Shown here one piece after another: positions 9,883 through 19,391 of a stretch of DNA of 64,000 bases (its first letter is position 1; each line of letters starts with the position of its first letter). This DNA is from Thiodiazotropha sp040506975 (GTDB taxonomy: Bacteria > Pseudomonadota > Gammaproteobacteria > Chromatiales > Chromatiaceae). Location of the stretch: positions 3,038,001 through 3,102,000 of the forward strand of contig OZ242974.1 in assembly GCA_965211775.1 (NCBI GenBank), read 5' to 3'. The notes beneath the pieces are model-generated. The model did no database searches. It worked only from the letters and a program-made list of their open reading frames with translations, and was not told the origin of the DNA. A program made the position numbers and the translations under genes.

Positions 9883-10445
9883 ACAGCTGGAAACATAGCT
9901 TCAATACCATGACACCCTTGCTCTTGCTGGCTATAGGCGCCGCGTGCGGTTATCTCTATCATCAATGGAGATCACCCGCAAACCATATGGGCGCAATGAC
10001 TGAACAGGCGGGTGACCAGGACAATTCGCGGGCAGATGCTGATAACAAAGAGAGAGTCAGATTCGTAGCTGTTTCATTAAAGGCATATGATGAAATAACT
10101 GAGAGACCGTTGTTTGTCGAAGGCAGGTTGCCTCCTGCCAAACCTGAGCAGAAAACAAGCTTGTCCCGAATTCCACGCAAGCCACTGAGGCTGAAGTTGG
10201 AAGGTGTTGCCATGATGCCCGAAAATAAGGTGGCAATCATTCGCGACCTGGATACCAATGAGCTGCTGCGCGTGTCCCAGGGAATGAACAAGAATGATTG
10301 GAAGGTCGAATCTGTCGACAGTGAAAGCGCAACCATCACACGAAAGGGAGAACGGTTGGTACTGAAATTGGAAATAGACGACACATCGGTCAATAAGCGA
10401 AAATTACCGATGAGAAAGCTACCCTTCAAGCCGTCGAATCGCTGA
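9879..10445 (+). CDS. GspC/GspN-like homology-region protein
   Basis: 188-residue protein with one N-terminal membrane helix (residues 12-28) and a periplasmic domain. The region ITERPLFVEGRLPP followed by LRLKLEGVAMMPENKVAIIRD and a conserved WKVESVDSESATITRKGERLVLKL matches the HR domain of GspC, which contacts the secretin N0 domain. It lacks the PDZ or coiled-coil end of classical GspC. It probably links the inner-membrane platform to GspD. Last gene of the operon, overlapping gspM by four bases. Confidence 0.72.
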   Translation: MNSWKHSFNTMTPLLLLAIGAACGYLYHQWRSPANHMGAMTEQAGDQDNSRADADNKERVRFVAVSLKAYDEITERPLFVEGRLPPAKPEQKTSLSRIPRKPLRLKLEGVAMMPENKVAIIRDLDTNELLRVSQGMNKNDWKVESVDSESATITRKGERLVLKLEIDDTSVNKRKLPMRKLPFKPSNR

Positions 10446-10485
10446 TCTGCAAGGATGATATGACGGCATTCCCCATATTGCACTG

Positions 10486-11343
10486 ATGGATAACGCCTAT
10501 CTGCTGATCGGTGTTTCAGTTTTGATGCACGTGGCCTGGAATCTGATGGCGCGCCACGTGGATAGCAGGGCGAACTATCTTTGGTGGGGATTGCTTGCGC
10601 ATCTGGTCATGCTGGGGCCCTACGCGATTTGGCACCTACTCAACAACGCCGACTGGAAAACGCCACTGCTCGTAGCCCTGTTGTTCTCATCACTGGCCAA
10701 CACGCTATACTTCATAGCGCTGAGGCGCGCCTATCACTATGCACCCGTGGCTTTAGTCTATCCATTGGCGCGCAGCTCTCCAATCCTGATTGCAATCTGG
10801 TCATGGCTGTTTTTTTCCCGTGCTATATCCCTTTGGGAAGGTGTCGCGATCAGCGTCAGCGTATTCGGATTGTGGATACTCGCTGCGTCATCACGCCATG
10901 GAGATGCCCGGCATGCGCTGCCGTGGACTGTTGTGGCTGCATTGTCGACCAGTGTCTATTCTCTGAGTGACAAAGTGGCTGTCCAGTACCTCCCTGGATT
11001 TGCCGAGCAATTGGGATTCATCAGCATAGGTTATACGACATCTTTTGTGGGACTCACCTTGCTGCAACGAGCAGAGACAAACAGCTGGCTGCCACAACCC
11101 CGTCCACCGTTGAGATATATCCTTTTCGGCGGTCTCTTCATAGGCACAGCCTATGCTTTGGTGGTAAGGGCCATGAATCAGATGCCGGCAGCCCATGTTG
11201 TTTCTTATACCAATGCGGGAATCGTTTTGGCAGTCTTGCTCTCAATCCTATTGTTCGGCGAGCGGGACCATTGGCGACAACGGCTTATGGGTGCGCTTGT
11301 AGTGAGTAGTGGTCTGGCGCTGCTGGGCTGGCTTGCTGATTAG
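10486..11343 (+). CDS. EamA-family (DMT) transporter
   Basis: 285-residue integral membrane protein with about ten hydrophobic helices arranged as two EamA repeats (residues 5-135 and 145-280). Characteristic features are the N-terminal MHVAWNLMAR segment, ALRRAYHYAPVALVYPLARSSPIL near the end of the first repeat, and AHVVSYTNAGIVLAVLLSILLFGE at the end of the second. Family members export or import small metabolites; the substrate cannot be read from the sequence. It sits 40 bases after the secretion operon and may share its transcript. Confidence 0.85.
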   Translation: MDNAYLLIGVSVLMHVAWNLMARHVDSRANYLWWGLLAHLVMLGPYAIWHLLNNADWKTPLLVALLFSSLANTLYFIALRRAYHYAPVALVYPLARSSPILIAIWSWLFFSRAISLWEGVAISVSVFGLWILAASSRHGDARHALPWTVVAALSTSVYSLSDKVAVQYLPGFAEQLGFISIGYTTSFVGLTLLQRAETNSWLPQPRPPLRYILFGGLFIGTAYALVVRAMNQMPAAHVVSYTNAGIVLAVLLSILLFGERDHWRQRLMGALVVSSGLALLGWLAD

Positions 11344-11476
11344 CCAGAGTATCCGAGACTAGAGACTGAGTGCGATCTTTATGGCTGCCAAACACAATGG
11401 ATAGGTTAGAATAGTGGGGTAATCGAGTCGGCTGACTCGTTGAATCAGATCGAAAAAGGGTAACGAATTTAATTCT

Positions 11477-11968
11477 ATGAATGACAATATCAAGATCAGC
11501 ATTCTGTTTGTTTGCATGGGTAATATCTGCCGCTCACCCACGGCTCAGGGTGTGTTTCGTGACATCGTCGAGAAACAGGGGTTGAGTGACTATATCGCCA
11601 CCGATTCCGCGGGCACCATCGATTTCCATACAGGTTCCAAACCGGACCGCCGGGCACGTGAGACAGCAATCAGACGGGGACTCGATCTAAGCGATTTACG
11701 CGCCAGGATTGTCACGTCGGAGGATTTCGAACGCTTTGACTATGTCATTGCAATGGACCAGTCCAACTATGCGGACCTGGAGGCGCTCTGTCCGCCGGGC
11801 AGGGAAGATCGTCTGCATCTGTTTCTGGATTTTGCACCACATCAACCTGTACGTGAAGTGCCCGATCCCTATTACGGCGGCGCCGCAGGTTTTGACCGGG
11901 TATTCGATCTGGTGGAAGAGGCCTCCCGAGGTCTGTTGGATAAGATCATGAGTCACCACTTCGCCTGA
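11477..11968 (+). CDS. Low-molecular-weight protein tyrosine phosphatase
   Basis: 163-residue cytosolic phosphatase. The active-site P-loop is VCMGNICRSP, with nucleophile Cys13 and Arg19, and the general acid Asp sits in the VPDPYYGG motif near residue 131. Length and motifs are those of a standard Wzb/Etp/YfkJ-type enzyme. It is convergent with rne. It forms a useful contrast with the catalytically dead copy of this fold attached to PhoU at 49694-50770. Confidence 0.92.
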   Translation: MNDNIKISILFVCMGNICRSPTAQGVFRDIVEKQGLSDYIATDSAGTIDFHTGSKPDRRARETAIRRGLDLSDLRARIVTSEDFERFDYVIAMDQSNYADLEALCPPGREDRLHLFLDFAPHQPVREVPDPYYGGAAGFDRVFDLVEEASRGLLDKIMSHHFA

Positions 11969-12048
11969 GGCGCTATCATCTCTCACCGGCAGGCGAAAGG
12001 GTGATCGAGCGAGAGATGTAGTGGGCAGGCTATTCGCTCACTGAACAG

Positions 12049-12078
12049 AACCTTGCTCCATCTCTATGGCGCAAGGTT
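12049..12078. other. Stem-loop between the phosphatase and rne
   Basis: AACCTTGC at 12049-12056 pairs perfectly with GCAAGGTT at 12071-12078, just outside the 3' end of rne. No T-run follows on either strand, so it is a possible RNA-end hairpin, not a proven terminator. Confidence 0.35.
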
Positions 12079-12085
12079 TGGCCGA

Positions 12086-14839
12086 TCAATCTCCATTACT
12101 GCTGTCTATGCTCTTCCCGTTCGCTTTTGTCTTTGATTCGGCAGTTGCGGTTGCCGCCTTATCTGTCTGCCCCGCAACGGCGGTTTGACTGCTCTGTTGG
12201 ACTCTCTCAGTCGTAACCGGTTTGCCGGTTTCAGTGTCAGGTTGTGTCGCTATCGGTTTTGCGGCCGGTTTTTCTATCCTTTTCGCGGTCTCTACCTGCT
12301 GTAATTTCGGCATTTCCGGTTTCTTTTCGTCCGTTGTCCGTGGTCCCGGATTTTTTTCAGCCGTTATGTGTGGTTCCGGCTTTTTTTCAACAGGCGCCGG
12401 TGGATTGTCGGAAGAAATCTCCGGTTTCTTTTTCGCAGGCGCCTTTTCACCCTGTTGCGGTTTGGTTTCAATCTGAACCAGTTTAGGACCTGGCTCGGGT
12501 GCTTGTTTTTCCTGCCTGGCCGTTTCCGAGACGGCCTGTGTGGCAGTGGATTGTGTTGCCTGATCCTTCCCGGGTTTGGTTCTTGCCGCCGGTTTCGGTT
12601 TCTTGTCGGCAGCAGGTTTGTTTGCATCAGGAATGCTCTTCGCATCTTGCCTGGTTTCACGCTTGCGTGGCGCTTCCTTCGCCTCATGCTTGGATTCATC
12701 GACCTTTGTCCCTTTTGTCGTTGAGTCCTTGTCCTCAGATACACCGTTGGCTATTGATTGCTCGTTGCCTTTCTCTGCATTGGTACGGCGTCTGCGACCG
12801 CCTCGACGACCCCGACGCGATCCCTTGGGCTTCGGAGTCTCGCCGTCTGTCTTATCCGCCTGAGCAGTACTCTTGTCCTGGGGCTTTTTCTCCTTGGTCT
12901 GTTTTTCAGCTGTCTTGGCCGAAGATTTTTGCGGTTTTCTTCTACCTGTTGTAGATGTTTCCTGTGTGCGCCGCTCGGATCGTTCACCGCGCCTATTCTC
13001 GCCGGCGCCGCCTTTGCCACGACTGGCCGCCTGTTTTTTACGTCCTTTCCCTGCCGTTGTTGACTGGCCGCGGTCAGTGCTCTGGCGCGCCTTGGCGGCA
13101 CTTTTCTTTGCCGGTTCCTCTTTGGCGGGTTCATCTGACTTTGAGGTGAAGATACTGAAAATCTTCTTCAAAAAACTGCCTTCACCCGTTTCCGCCACCG
13201 CCCGGGCTGCTTCACTCCTTTGCGGGGCTGGACTCGCTGGCGCGATGGATTTTACTGCGGGTTTTTCTGCTTGCGGTTGTTTGGACTTGCCGAAATCCTG
13301 GACCTTCTGTTCGCTCTCGTCGGTGACCATCTTGTAACTCGATACGGTATCGTCATCCGCAGGCAGGTCGCCCATCCGCACCCGCTCAATGGTGTAATTG
13401 GGGGTATCAAGATGGATGTTGGGCAGCAGTACGACATCGATGGACTGGCGCCTTTCAATGTCGTGAATCGCCTGCCGTTTCTCATTCAGCAGAAAAGTGG
13501 CGATATCGACAGGGAGCTGAGCAACAATGCGACCGGTATTCTCCTTCATCGCCTCTTCTTCGATGATGCGCAATACAGAGAGGGAGAGTGATTCCACGCC
13601 ACGGATCGTGCCGTGTCCCTTGCAGCGGGGGCAGACCTGCTCACTGGCTTCGCCCAGAGAGGGGCGCAGGCGCTGGCGCGACATCTCCAGCAGTCCGAAA
13701 CGGGAGATTCTGCCGATTTGCACCCGTGCCCGATCCTGTTTCAGAGCCTCTTTGAGTCGATTCTCCACCTCGCGTTGGTTTCGCGATGGCGTCATATCGA
13801 TGAAATCGATAACGAAAAGTCCGCCCAGATCCCGCAAACGCAGCTGACGGGCGATCTCGTCAGCCGCTTCAAGGTTAGTGTTCAGGGCGGTCTCCTCGAT
13901 ATCAGCACCCTTGGTGGCTCGGGCGGAGTTGATATCGATAGAGGTCAAGGCCTCGGTGTGATCGATCACGATAGCACCGCCGGATGGCAGGCTGACTTCC
14001 CGCTGGAATGCCGATTCGATCTGGCTCTCGATCTGGTAGCGGCTGAAGAGCGGGACCTCGTCATCATAGTGGCGCAGCTTCTTGCTGTATTGCGGCATCA
14101 CCTGATTGATGAAGCGATCGGCCTGGCTGAAGACATCCTTGTCATCGATGACGATCTCACCGATGTCGGCGCGCAAATAGTCTCGGATGGAGCGAATGAT
14201 GACGTTGCTCTCCTGGTAGATCAGGAAAGGGGCCGGCTTCTCTGCAGAATGTTCAATTGCCTGCCAAAGCTGGATCAGGTAGTCCAGGTCCCACTGCAGT
14301 TCCTCGCTGTTCTTGCCGACACCTGCAGTGCGTACGATCAGTCCCATGTCGTCAGGGATCTGCAACTCGCTCATGGCTTCACGCAGTTCGGTACGATCCT
14401 GACCTTCTATTCTGCGGGATACGCCCCCGGCGCGGGGATTGTTCGGCATCAGCACGAGATAGCGTCCGGCCAGAGAAATGAATGTAGTCAGGGCGGCCCC
14501 TTTGTTACCACGTTCCTCTTTCTCGACCTGGATAATGACCTCTTGGCCCTCTTTGATCGCCTCTTGTATATTGACTCTGCCTGAGGTGCTCCTGGCTTTT
14601 TCGGTGAAGTAGGTCCTGGCGATCTCTTTGAGGGGGAGGAAACCGTGGCGTTCAGAGCCGTAATCGACAAATGCGGCTTCCAGACTGGGTTCGACGCGGG
14701 TAATGCGTCCCTTGTAGATATTGGCCTTTTTTTGCTCCCGACCGGGGACCTCTATATCCAGATTGAATAGTTTCTGGCCATCAACGATGGCAACACGCAA
14801 CTCTTCAGGTTGAGTTGCGTTGATCAACATACGCTTCAT
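12086..14839 (-). CDS. rne: Ribonuclease E
   Basis: Endoribonuclease scaffold of the RNA degradosome, 917 residues. The N-terminal catalytic half shows the start MKRMLINATQPEELRVAIVDG, an S1 domain (about 37-120), the metal-binding Asp motif SIDINSARAT with VIDFIDM, and the Zn-link CPRCKG that holds the dimer-of-dimers together. The C-terminal half (after about residue 510) is low complexity and rich in Lys, Pro, Glu and Arg, including an Arg-rich RNA-binding patch RRGRRGGRRRRTNAEK. Several long open frames on the opposite strand are artefacts of this composition. Divergent from rluC, the usual gammaproteobacterial order. Confidence 0.97.
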   Translation of the reverse strand: MKRMLINATQPEELRVAIVDGQKLFNLDIEVPGREQKKANIYKGRITRVEPSLEAAFVDYGSERHGFLPLKEIARTYFTEKARSTSGRVNIQEAIKEGQEVIIQVEKEERGNKGAALTTFISLAGRYLVLMPNNPRAGGVSRRIEGQDRTELREAMSELQIPDDMGLIVRTAGVGKNSEELQWDLDYLIQLWQAIEHSAEKPAPFLIYQESNVIIRSIRDYLRADIGEIVIDDKDVFSQADRFINQVMPQYSKKLRHYDDEVPLFSRYQIESQIESAFQREVSLPSGGAIVIDHTEALTSIDINSARATKGADIEETALNTNLEAADEIARQLRLRDLGGLFVIDFIDMTPSRNQREVENRLKEALKQDRARVQIGRISRFGLLEMSRQRLRPSLGEASEQVCPRCKGHGTIRGVESLSLSVLRIIEEEAMKENTGRIVAQLPVDIATFLLNEKRQAIHDIERRQSIDVVLLPNIHLDTPNYTIERVRMGDLPADDDTVSSYKMVTDESEQKVQDFGKSKQPQAEKPAVKSIAPASPAPQRSEAARAVAETGEGSFLKKIFSIFTSKSDEPAKEEPAKKSAAKARQSTDRGQSTTAGKGRKKQAASRGKGGAGENRRGERSERRTQETSTTGRRKPQKSSAKTAEKQTKEKKPQDKSTAQADKTDGETPKPKGSRRGRRGGRRRRTNAEKGNEQSIANGVSEDKDSTTKGTKVDESKHEAKEAPRKRETRQDAKSIPDANKPAADKKPKPAARTKPGKDQATQSTATQAVSETARQEKQAPEPGPKLVQIETKPQQGEKAPAKKKPEISSDNPPAPVEKKPEPHITAEKNPGPRTTDEKKPEMPKLQQVETAKRIEKPAAKPIATQPDTETGKPVTTERVQQSSQTAVAGQTDKAATATAESKTKANGKSIDSSNGD

Positions 14840-15387
14840 TGTTATGTATCCATGCAGCCATCGAGGGTTATCGCCTGGCGTTACGCGGTGAACTCCTCAA
14901 CGACGGAACCAGGCAGTAGCCTTTCCTGCTCGTCATCTGTAGAGCATTACCACGCAAACCCGTGGAACGGGTTTCTATTCCAGGCTAGAAAACTAGCTCA
15001 GACGGCTGAAAAACTGTTAAAGTTCGCCGCTTGGGATCGGCTGCTGATCGAACTGAAAATATGGCGCCCAATGCAAAGGGAGAGCAACATGGCCAAGATC
15101 TATCGGCCCGGCATCTATTCCCGGAGTATGGTCCTGCTACGGACACAAACTCGAAAGCTGCAATGGCGCGGAGGGTTCAGATTAAGAGCCAGATATCCAA
15201 AGGGCACCTGTGCGCTTGGCTGGATAACCGCTTGCGCCTAAAGCAATTTTTTCGGCAGCAGGCGGTTACATACCGCGCGGGTACCGGCTTATATGGCTAG
15301 CCACGGGCCAGTACCTGAAAAACTGATGATGAATATAGCAACCTTCAACCTGAACATCAATCGATACGCATAAATAATCGACGCTAA
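14840..15387. promoter_or_regulatory. rne/rluC divergent region, likely rne 5' leader
   Basis: 548 bases without a supported gene between two divergent starts. In Escherichia coli the rne leader is long and carries stem-loops through which RNase E limits its own synthesis. By position this region should contain the equivalent. The clearest element is a perfect stem AAACCCG/CGGGTTT with loop TGGAA at 14956-14974. I cannot align it to the known rne5 structure by eye. Open frames at 14810-15241 and 15031-15300 have no protein-like features. Confidence 0.5.
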
Positions 15388-16338
15388 ATGTCAGAATCAA
15401 AAAAGAATTCTCCATCGGTTCGGATTGTCGAGGTGGACCCGGAATATGCCGGACAGCGAATCGATAATTTTTTGATGGGTCAACTCAAGGGCGTACCGAA
15501 GAGTCATATCTATCGAATCTTGCGAAAAGGCGAGGTCAGGGTTAACAAGGGCAGGGTCAAAGCGCCTTATAAGATCCGTACCGGAGATCTGGTCAGGATA
15601 CCTCCGGTACGTACTGACAGAACAGAGGTTCCACCTCACCCATCGGAACAGCTGCGCGCCACCCTTGAACAAGCAGTGGTGTTTGAAGATGAGCGCCTGC
15701 TGGTGCTGAACAAACCCTCCGGGATGGCGGTACATGGGGGCAGTGGAGTGAGTAGCGGCATCATAGAGGCCCTGCGCCTGGTACGGCCGGATGAGCGGCA
15801 CCTGGAGCTTGTGCACCGATTGGATCGTGAGACTTCAGGCTGTTTGCTGATCAGTAAACGTCGCAGCAGCTTACGAATCCTGCATGAACTGATGCGTGAA
15901 AACCGGGTCGATAAGCGATATCTGGCTCTCCTGGCCGGTAGCTGGCGCAAAGGGACTCGGGTAGTGGATATGCCCTTGAAAAAAAATACCTTACAGGGTG
16001 GGGAGAGGGTGGTCAGGGTGGCTGCCGAGGGCAAGCGGGCTGAAACCCGCTACAAACGCCTGCAGCGTTTTGAGGATGCAACATTGGTCGATGTGGAACT
16101 GATTACCGGGCGGACGCACCAGATTCGTGTACACAGCGCCTGGCTGGGATCACCGATTCTGGGTGATACCAAATATGGTGAGGATGATGCCAACAAGCGT
16201 ATGCGGCAGATGGGTTTGAGACGGCTCTTTCTGCATGCCCATCAGGTCAGTTTCCGCTGGCCTGGAGAGAAACATGACCTGATCGTTAACGCTCCCCTGC
16301 CTCAAGACCTGGCAGAACTCTTGGAAAATCTTAAGTAA
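15388..16338 (+). CDS. rluC: 23S rRNA pseudouridine synthase RluC
   Basis: RsuA/RluA-family pseudouridine synthase, expected to modify 23S rRNA at positions 955, 2504 and 2580. An N-terminal S4 RNA-binding domain (residues 20-75, AGQRIDNFLMGQLKGVPKSH, KGEVRVNKGRV) precedes the catalytic domain with the essential Asp in LVHRLDRETSGCLL. The later motifs GRTHQIRVHSAWLGSPILGD and RLFLHAH are also present. The location opposite rne supports RluC over RluD. Confidence 0.94.
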   Translation: MSESKKNSPSVRIVEVDPEYAGQRIDNFLMGQLKGVPKSHIYRILRKGEVRVNKGRVKAPYKIRTGDLVRIPPVRTDRTEVPPHPSEQLRATLEQAVVFEDERLLVLNKPSGMAVHGGSGVSSGIIEALRLVRPDERHLELVHRLDRETSGCLLISKRRSSLRILHELMRENRVDKRYLALLAGSWRKGTRVVDMPLKKNTLQGGERVVRVAAEGKRAETRYKRLQRFEDATLVDVELITGRTHQIRVHSAWLGSPILGDTKYGEDDANKRMRQMGLRRLFLHAHQVSFRWPGEKHDLIVNAPLPQDLAELLENLK

Positions 16339-16342
16339 AAAG

Positions 16343-16993
16343 ATGAAGTATGAATTGTTAGTCTTTGATTGGGATGGAACTTTAATGGATTCAGAGGCGC
16401 ACATAATCGAGTGTGTCGAAGCTGCGGTGAGAGACCTGAATCTGCCGGCGCCCAGCCAGGATGCGATTCGAGACATCATCGGTCTTGGATTGCTCGAAGC
16501 AGTCAATAGCTTGTTCCCTGGCGGTAGAGAGGGCCTGCATCTCGAAATCGCCGCCCGCTATAGGGTTCACTTTTTCAACAACAACGGCTCTCCATCGCAG
16601 CTTTTTGAAGGTGCCCGGGAGGTGCTCGATGAGCTGTCGCACCAGGGTTATCTTTTGGCAGTCGCTACCGGAAAGGGCCGGAAAGGATTGGACTATGCCC
16701 TTGAGTCGACCGGCCTGGCCGACATTTTTCATCTGACCCGGTGTGCCGATGAAACCTTTTCCAAACCCCATCCGGAAATGTTGAATCAGATTCTCGAACA
16801 GACTGGGATTGAACCTCGACAGGCCCTGATGATAGGAGATACGGAGTATGATCTTGAGATGGCCGTCAATGCCGGCATGCCCGCTTTGGGCGTGACCTAC
16901 GGCACCCACAGTCTGGAGCGATTGTTAAAACATAAACCACTCGCTTGCGTGGACCGTATTACGGAGATTCCCATATGGTTGAACAGTGGCTGA
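16343..16993 (+). CDS. HAD-superfamily hydrolase (phosphoglycolate-phosphatase-like)
   Basis: 216-residue haloacid dehalogenase-type phosphatase, subfamily IA. Motif I is VFDWDGTLMDS with the nucleophile and acid Asp residues, motif II is LAVATGKGRKGLD, and motifs III/IV are FSKPHPEML and ALMIGDTEYDLEMA. The cap is alpha-helical. The substrate is not determinable. It starts four bases after rluC, so they are co-transcribed; in related genomes sppA often follows, but here an IS element separates them. Confidence 0.88.
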   Translation: MKYELLVFDWDGTLMDSEAHIIECVEAAVRDLNLPAPSQDAIRDIIGLGLLEAVNSLFPGGREGLHLEIAARYRVHFFNNNGSPSQLFEGAREVLDELSHQGYLLAVATGKGRKGLDYALESTGLADIFHLTRCADETFSKPHPEMLNQILEQTGIEPRQALMIGDTEYDLEMAVNAGMPALGVTYGTHSLERLLKHKPLACVDRITEIPIWLNSG

Positions 16994-17065
16994 ACCGAGT
17001 CATCGGCTGTTTTTGAGATGATTGATTCATAGCGTGAAAGAAACATTCAAAAATACATATTTATA

Positions 17066-18341
17066 CACTGCTGTCCCGTTAAGGAGAGAATAAGAAGGCC
17101 TGAAGACCAGTTTGTTTTGTTACAATGAGTTCACCACAAACCATTGAAAAACAAAAAGGAAATCAGGCCTTGAGTCACCATAATACTGTGTTTTCACAAC
17201 TTCTGAAACTAATACCGAGACATGAATTCGAGACCCTTGCAAAACAGCACCATACAGGCCGTTCTTTCCGAACAGCCTCACGTTGGTCGCAATTCGTAAC
17301 CCTGGCAATGGCGCAACTGTCAGGTCGAAACAGCTTACGTGACATCGTTGACAGTATGTCCGCGCAAGCCCATCGTCTTTATCACCTCGGTAGTGCAAAA
17401 CTGTCACGTTCCAATTTATCCCGCATCAATGATGGTAAGCCATACGGGCTGTATGAAGCTTTGTTTGGAAAGCTGTTGCATCGCTGTCAGGGTGTGGTTC
17501 CTGGTCATGATTTTCGTTTCAGCAACCCACTTTATTCGCTGGATGCTTCGACGATCGATTTATGTCTGTCTGTTTTCCCCTGGGCTGATTTTCGCACGAC
17601 GAAAGGAGCGATAAAACTGCATGTTGGGCTGAACCACTCGGGCTATTTGCCGGAATTTGTGACGGTGACAGAGGGTAAGGCACACGATGTAACTGTCGGG
17701 CGTGCCTTGAAATTCCCCAAGGGGAGTATCGTGGCGGTTGATAAGGGTTACAACGACTACGCTTGGTATAACCAACTGACAGCAAAAGGGATATTTTTTG
17801 TCACTCGCCTGAAGACCAATGCAAAGTACCGTACGGTAAGCCGTCGATCAGTGTTGAAAAGTAAGGGATTGACCAGCGACCAAACCATTGAGTTTACAGG
17901 TGCGCAGACTGCCAAAAAGTGCCCAGTACCATTACGTCGTATCGGCTATCGGGATGCGGAGACCGGAAGGCGTTATGTGTTTCTCACCAACAATTTCGAG
18001 CTTGCTGCCAAAACGATTGCCGATATATACAGGGCAAGGTGGCAGGTTGAATTGTTTTTCAAATGGATCAAACAAAACCTGAAAATCAAATCATTTGTGG
18101 GTACCAGCAAAAATGCGCTTATGACACAGATCTGGATTGCATTGTGTGTCTATTTGCTACTGGCCTTTCTCAAGTTCCAGTCGAAGTTGCAAAAAAGCAT
18201 GCAACAAATATTACGATTACTACAGCTTAATTTGTTTGAAAAACGGGATCTGATGGCATTGCTGCGAGGTGATCCACCCCGCGAGGGCCAACCTGATAAT
18301 AATCAGATGGCTTTGCTTTGAAAGTTAGCGGGACAGCAGTG
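17066..18341 (+). mobile_element. IS4-family insertion sequence, copy A (complete)
   Basis: 1276-bp element bounded by inverted repeats CACTGCTGTCCCGTTAA (17066) and TTAGCGGGACAGCAGTG (ending 18341). It is flanked by a perfect 9-bp target duplication ATATTTATA at 17057-17065 and 18342-18350. It encodes one transposase and sits between the HAD phosphatase gene and sppA, separating a likely former operon. Confidence 0.95.
17125..18321 (+). CDS. IS4-family transposase (DUF4372 + DDE), intact
   Basis: 398 residues. The N-terminus (residues 17-95, FSQLLKLIPRHEFETLA, SRWSQFVTLAMAQLSGRNS) is the DUF4372 DNA-binding domain. The DDE catalytic core follows with Asp in YSLDASTIDLCLSVFPW, Asp in VAVDKGYNDY, and the IS4 signature Y-x2-R-x3-E-x6-K in YRARWQVELFFKWIK. 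Full length with a normal ATG start, so this copy may be active. Confidence 0.93.
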   Translation: MSSPQTIEKQKGNQALSHHNTVFSQLLKLIPRHEFETLAKQHHTGRSFRTASRWSQFVTLAMAQLSGRNSLRDIVDSMSAQAHRLYHLGSAKLSRSNLSRINDGKPYGLYEALFGKLLHRCQGVVPGHDFRFSNPLYSLDASTIDLCLSVFPWADFRTTKGAIKLHVGLNHSGYLPEFVTVTEGKAHDVTVGRALKFPKGSIVAVDKGYNDYAWYNQLTAKGIFFVTRLKTNAKYRTVSRRSVLKSKGLTSDQTIEFTGAQTAKKCPVPLRRIGYRDAETGRRYVFLTNNFELAAKTIADIYRARWQVELFFKWIKQNLKIKSFVGTSKNALMTQIWIALCVYLLLAFLKFQSKLQKSMQQILRLLQLNLFEKRDLMALLRGDPPREGQPDNNQMALL

Positions 18342-18373
18342 ATATTTATATTATTTACTCAAAGGTATTTCTT

Positions 18374-19363
18374 ATGTCTGAAAGCAACAAGGGAGCACAT
18401 AGGAATCAGTCCGAGCCCAGTCGATGGGAACGGGATCTGCTGAACCAGATGGTGATGGCGACGGTGACGGAAAATCGTCGCAGTCGCCGTTGGGGAATCT
18501 TCTTCAAATTGCTCACATTCGGCTATCTGTTTTTGATACTGGGGGTATTTCTCTGGGGCGATAAGCTGCAGGTGGCGAAAACCGACGCGGAGGAGCATAC
18601 CGCACTGGTCGAAGTGAAAGGCTTGATCTCCTCTGAGACCAAGGCGAGTGCGGACAACATTGTCACCGGTCTGCGTACTGCATTTGAGGATGAAAAGACC
18701 AAAGGGGTCATTTTAAGGATGAATACACCGGGTGGCAGTCCGGTCCAGTCCCGTTACATCAATCGCGAGATAATTCGATTGAAAGAAAAATACCCCAAGA
18801 TTCCGGTGTATGCCGTGGTCGCGGATGTCTGTGCCTCCGGGGGCTACTATATCGCTGTTGCCGCCGATAAAATCTATGCCGACGAGGGCAGTCTCGTCGG
18901 TTCGATCGGGGTTTTGATCAATGGATTCGGCTTTGTCGACGGCATGCGGGAGCTGGGTATCGAACGACGACTGCTCACCGCCGGTGAGAACAAGGGCATT
19001 CTCGATCCTTTTTCACCATTGAACGAGACCGATAAAGGTCATATCCAGCAGATGCTGGATCAACTCCATGAGCAGTTTATCGCTACCGTCAAGGAGGGCA
19101 GGGGGGATCGTCTCAAGGATGCGGAATACCCGGAACTCTTCAGCGGACTTTTCTGGAACGGAGAGGAGGCCAGGGAGATGGGGCTGGTCGATGAGTTCGG
19201 CAGCAGCAGTTATGTGGCCCGAGAGGTCATCGGTGCGGAAGAGATAGTCGATTTTACGCCGAAAGAGGATGTTTGGGAGCGCCTTGCGCGTAATATCGGC
19301 GCCGGTGCCGCGGAAGTGCTGACCACAATTGGCGGATTGGGTGGCGGTTTTTCAATCCGATAA
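18374..19363 (+). CDS. sppA: Signal peptide peptidase SppA (short form, S49)
   Basis: 329-residue membrane-bound serine protease that clears cleaved signal peptides. One N-terminal membrane helix at about residues 45-65 (IFFKLLTFGYLFLILGVFLW) anchors a periplasmic S49 domain. The nucleophile is in VCASGGYYIAVAADKIYAD, and the segment EGSLVGSIGV and the Lys-containing NKGILDPFSPL match the Ser/Lys dyad family. It is the short type, about half the length of E. coli SppA, and would form an oligomeric ring. The IS4 element ends 33 bases upstream and has probably replaced or displaced its native promoter. Confidence 0.9.
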   Translation: MSESNKGAHRNQSEPSRWERDLLNQMVMATVTENRRSRRWGIFFKLLTFGYLFLILGVFLWGDKLQVAKTDAEEHTALVEVKGLISSETKASADNIVTGLRTAFEDEKTKGVILRMNTPGGSPVQSRYINREIIRLKEKYPKIPVYAVVADVCASGGYYIAVAADKIYADEGSLVGSIGVLINGFGFVDGMRELGIERRLLTAGENKGILDPFSPLNETDKGHIQQMLDQLHEQFIATVKEGRGDRLKDAEYPELFSGLFWNGEEAREMGLVDEFGSSSYVAREVIGAEEIVDFTPKEDVWERLARNIGAGAAEVLTTIGGLGGGFSIR

Positions 19364-19391
19364 CGGCTGGTATGGAACGTTACGCCAGGGT

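Noticed and set aside
13613..14584. 323-residue open frame on the plus strand opposite rne
   Set aside because: It lies entirely within the conserved catalytic part of RNase E on the other strand, has no ribosome site and no domain; similar artefact frames occur along the Lys/Pro-rich tail.
15031..15300. 89-residue frame in the rne/rluC region
   Set aside because: No domain, no ribosome site, and located in the expected rne leader; composition is not protein-like.
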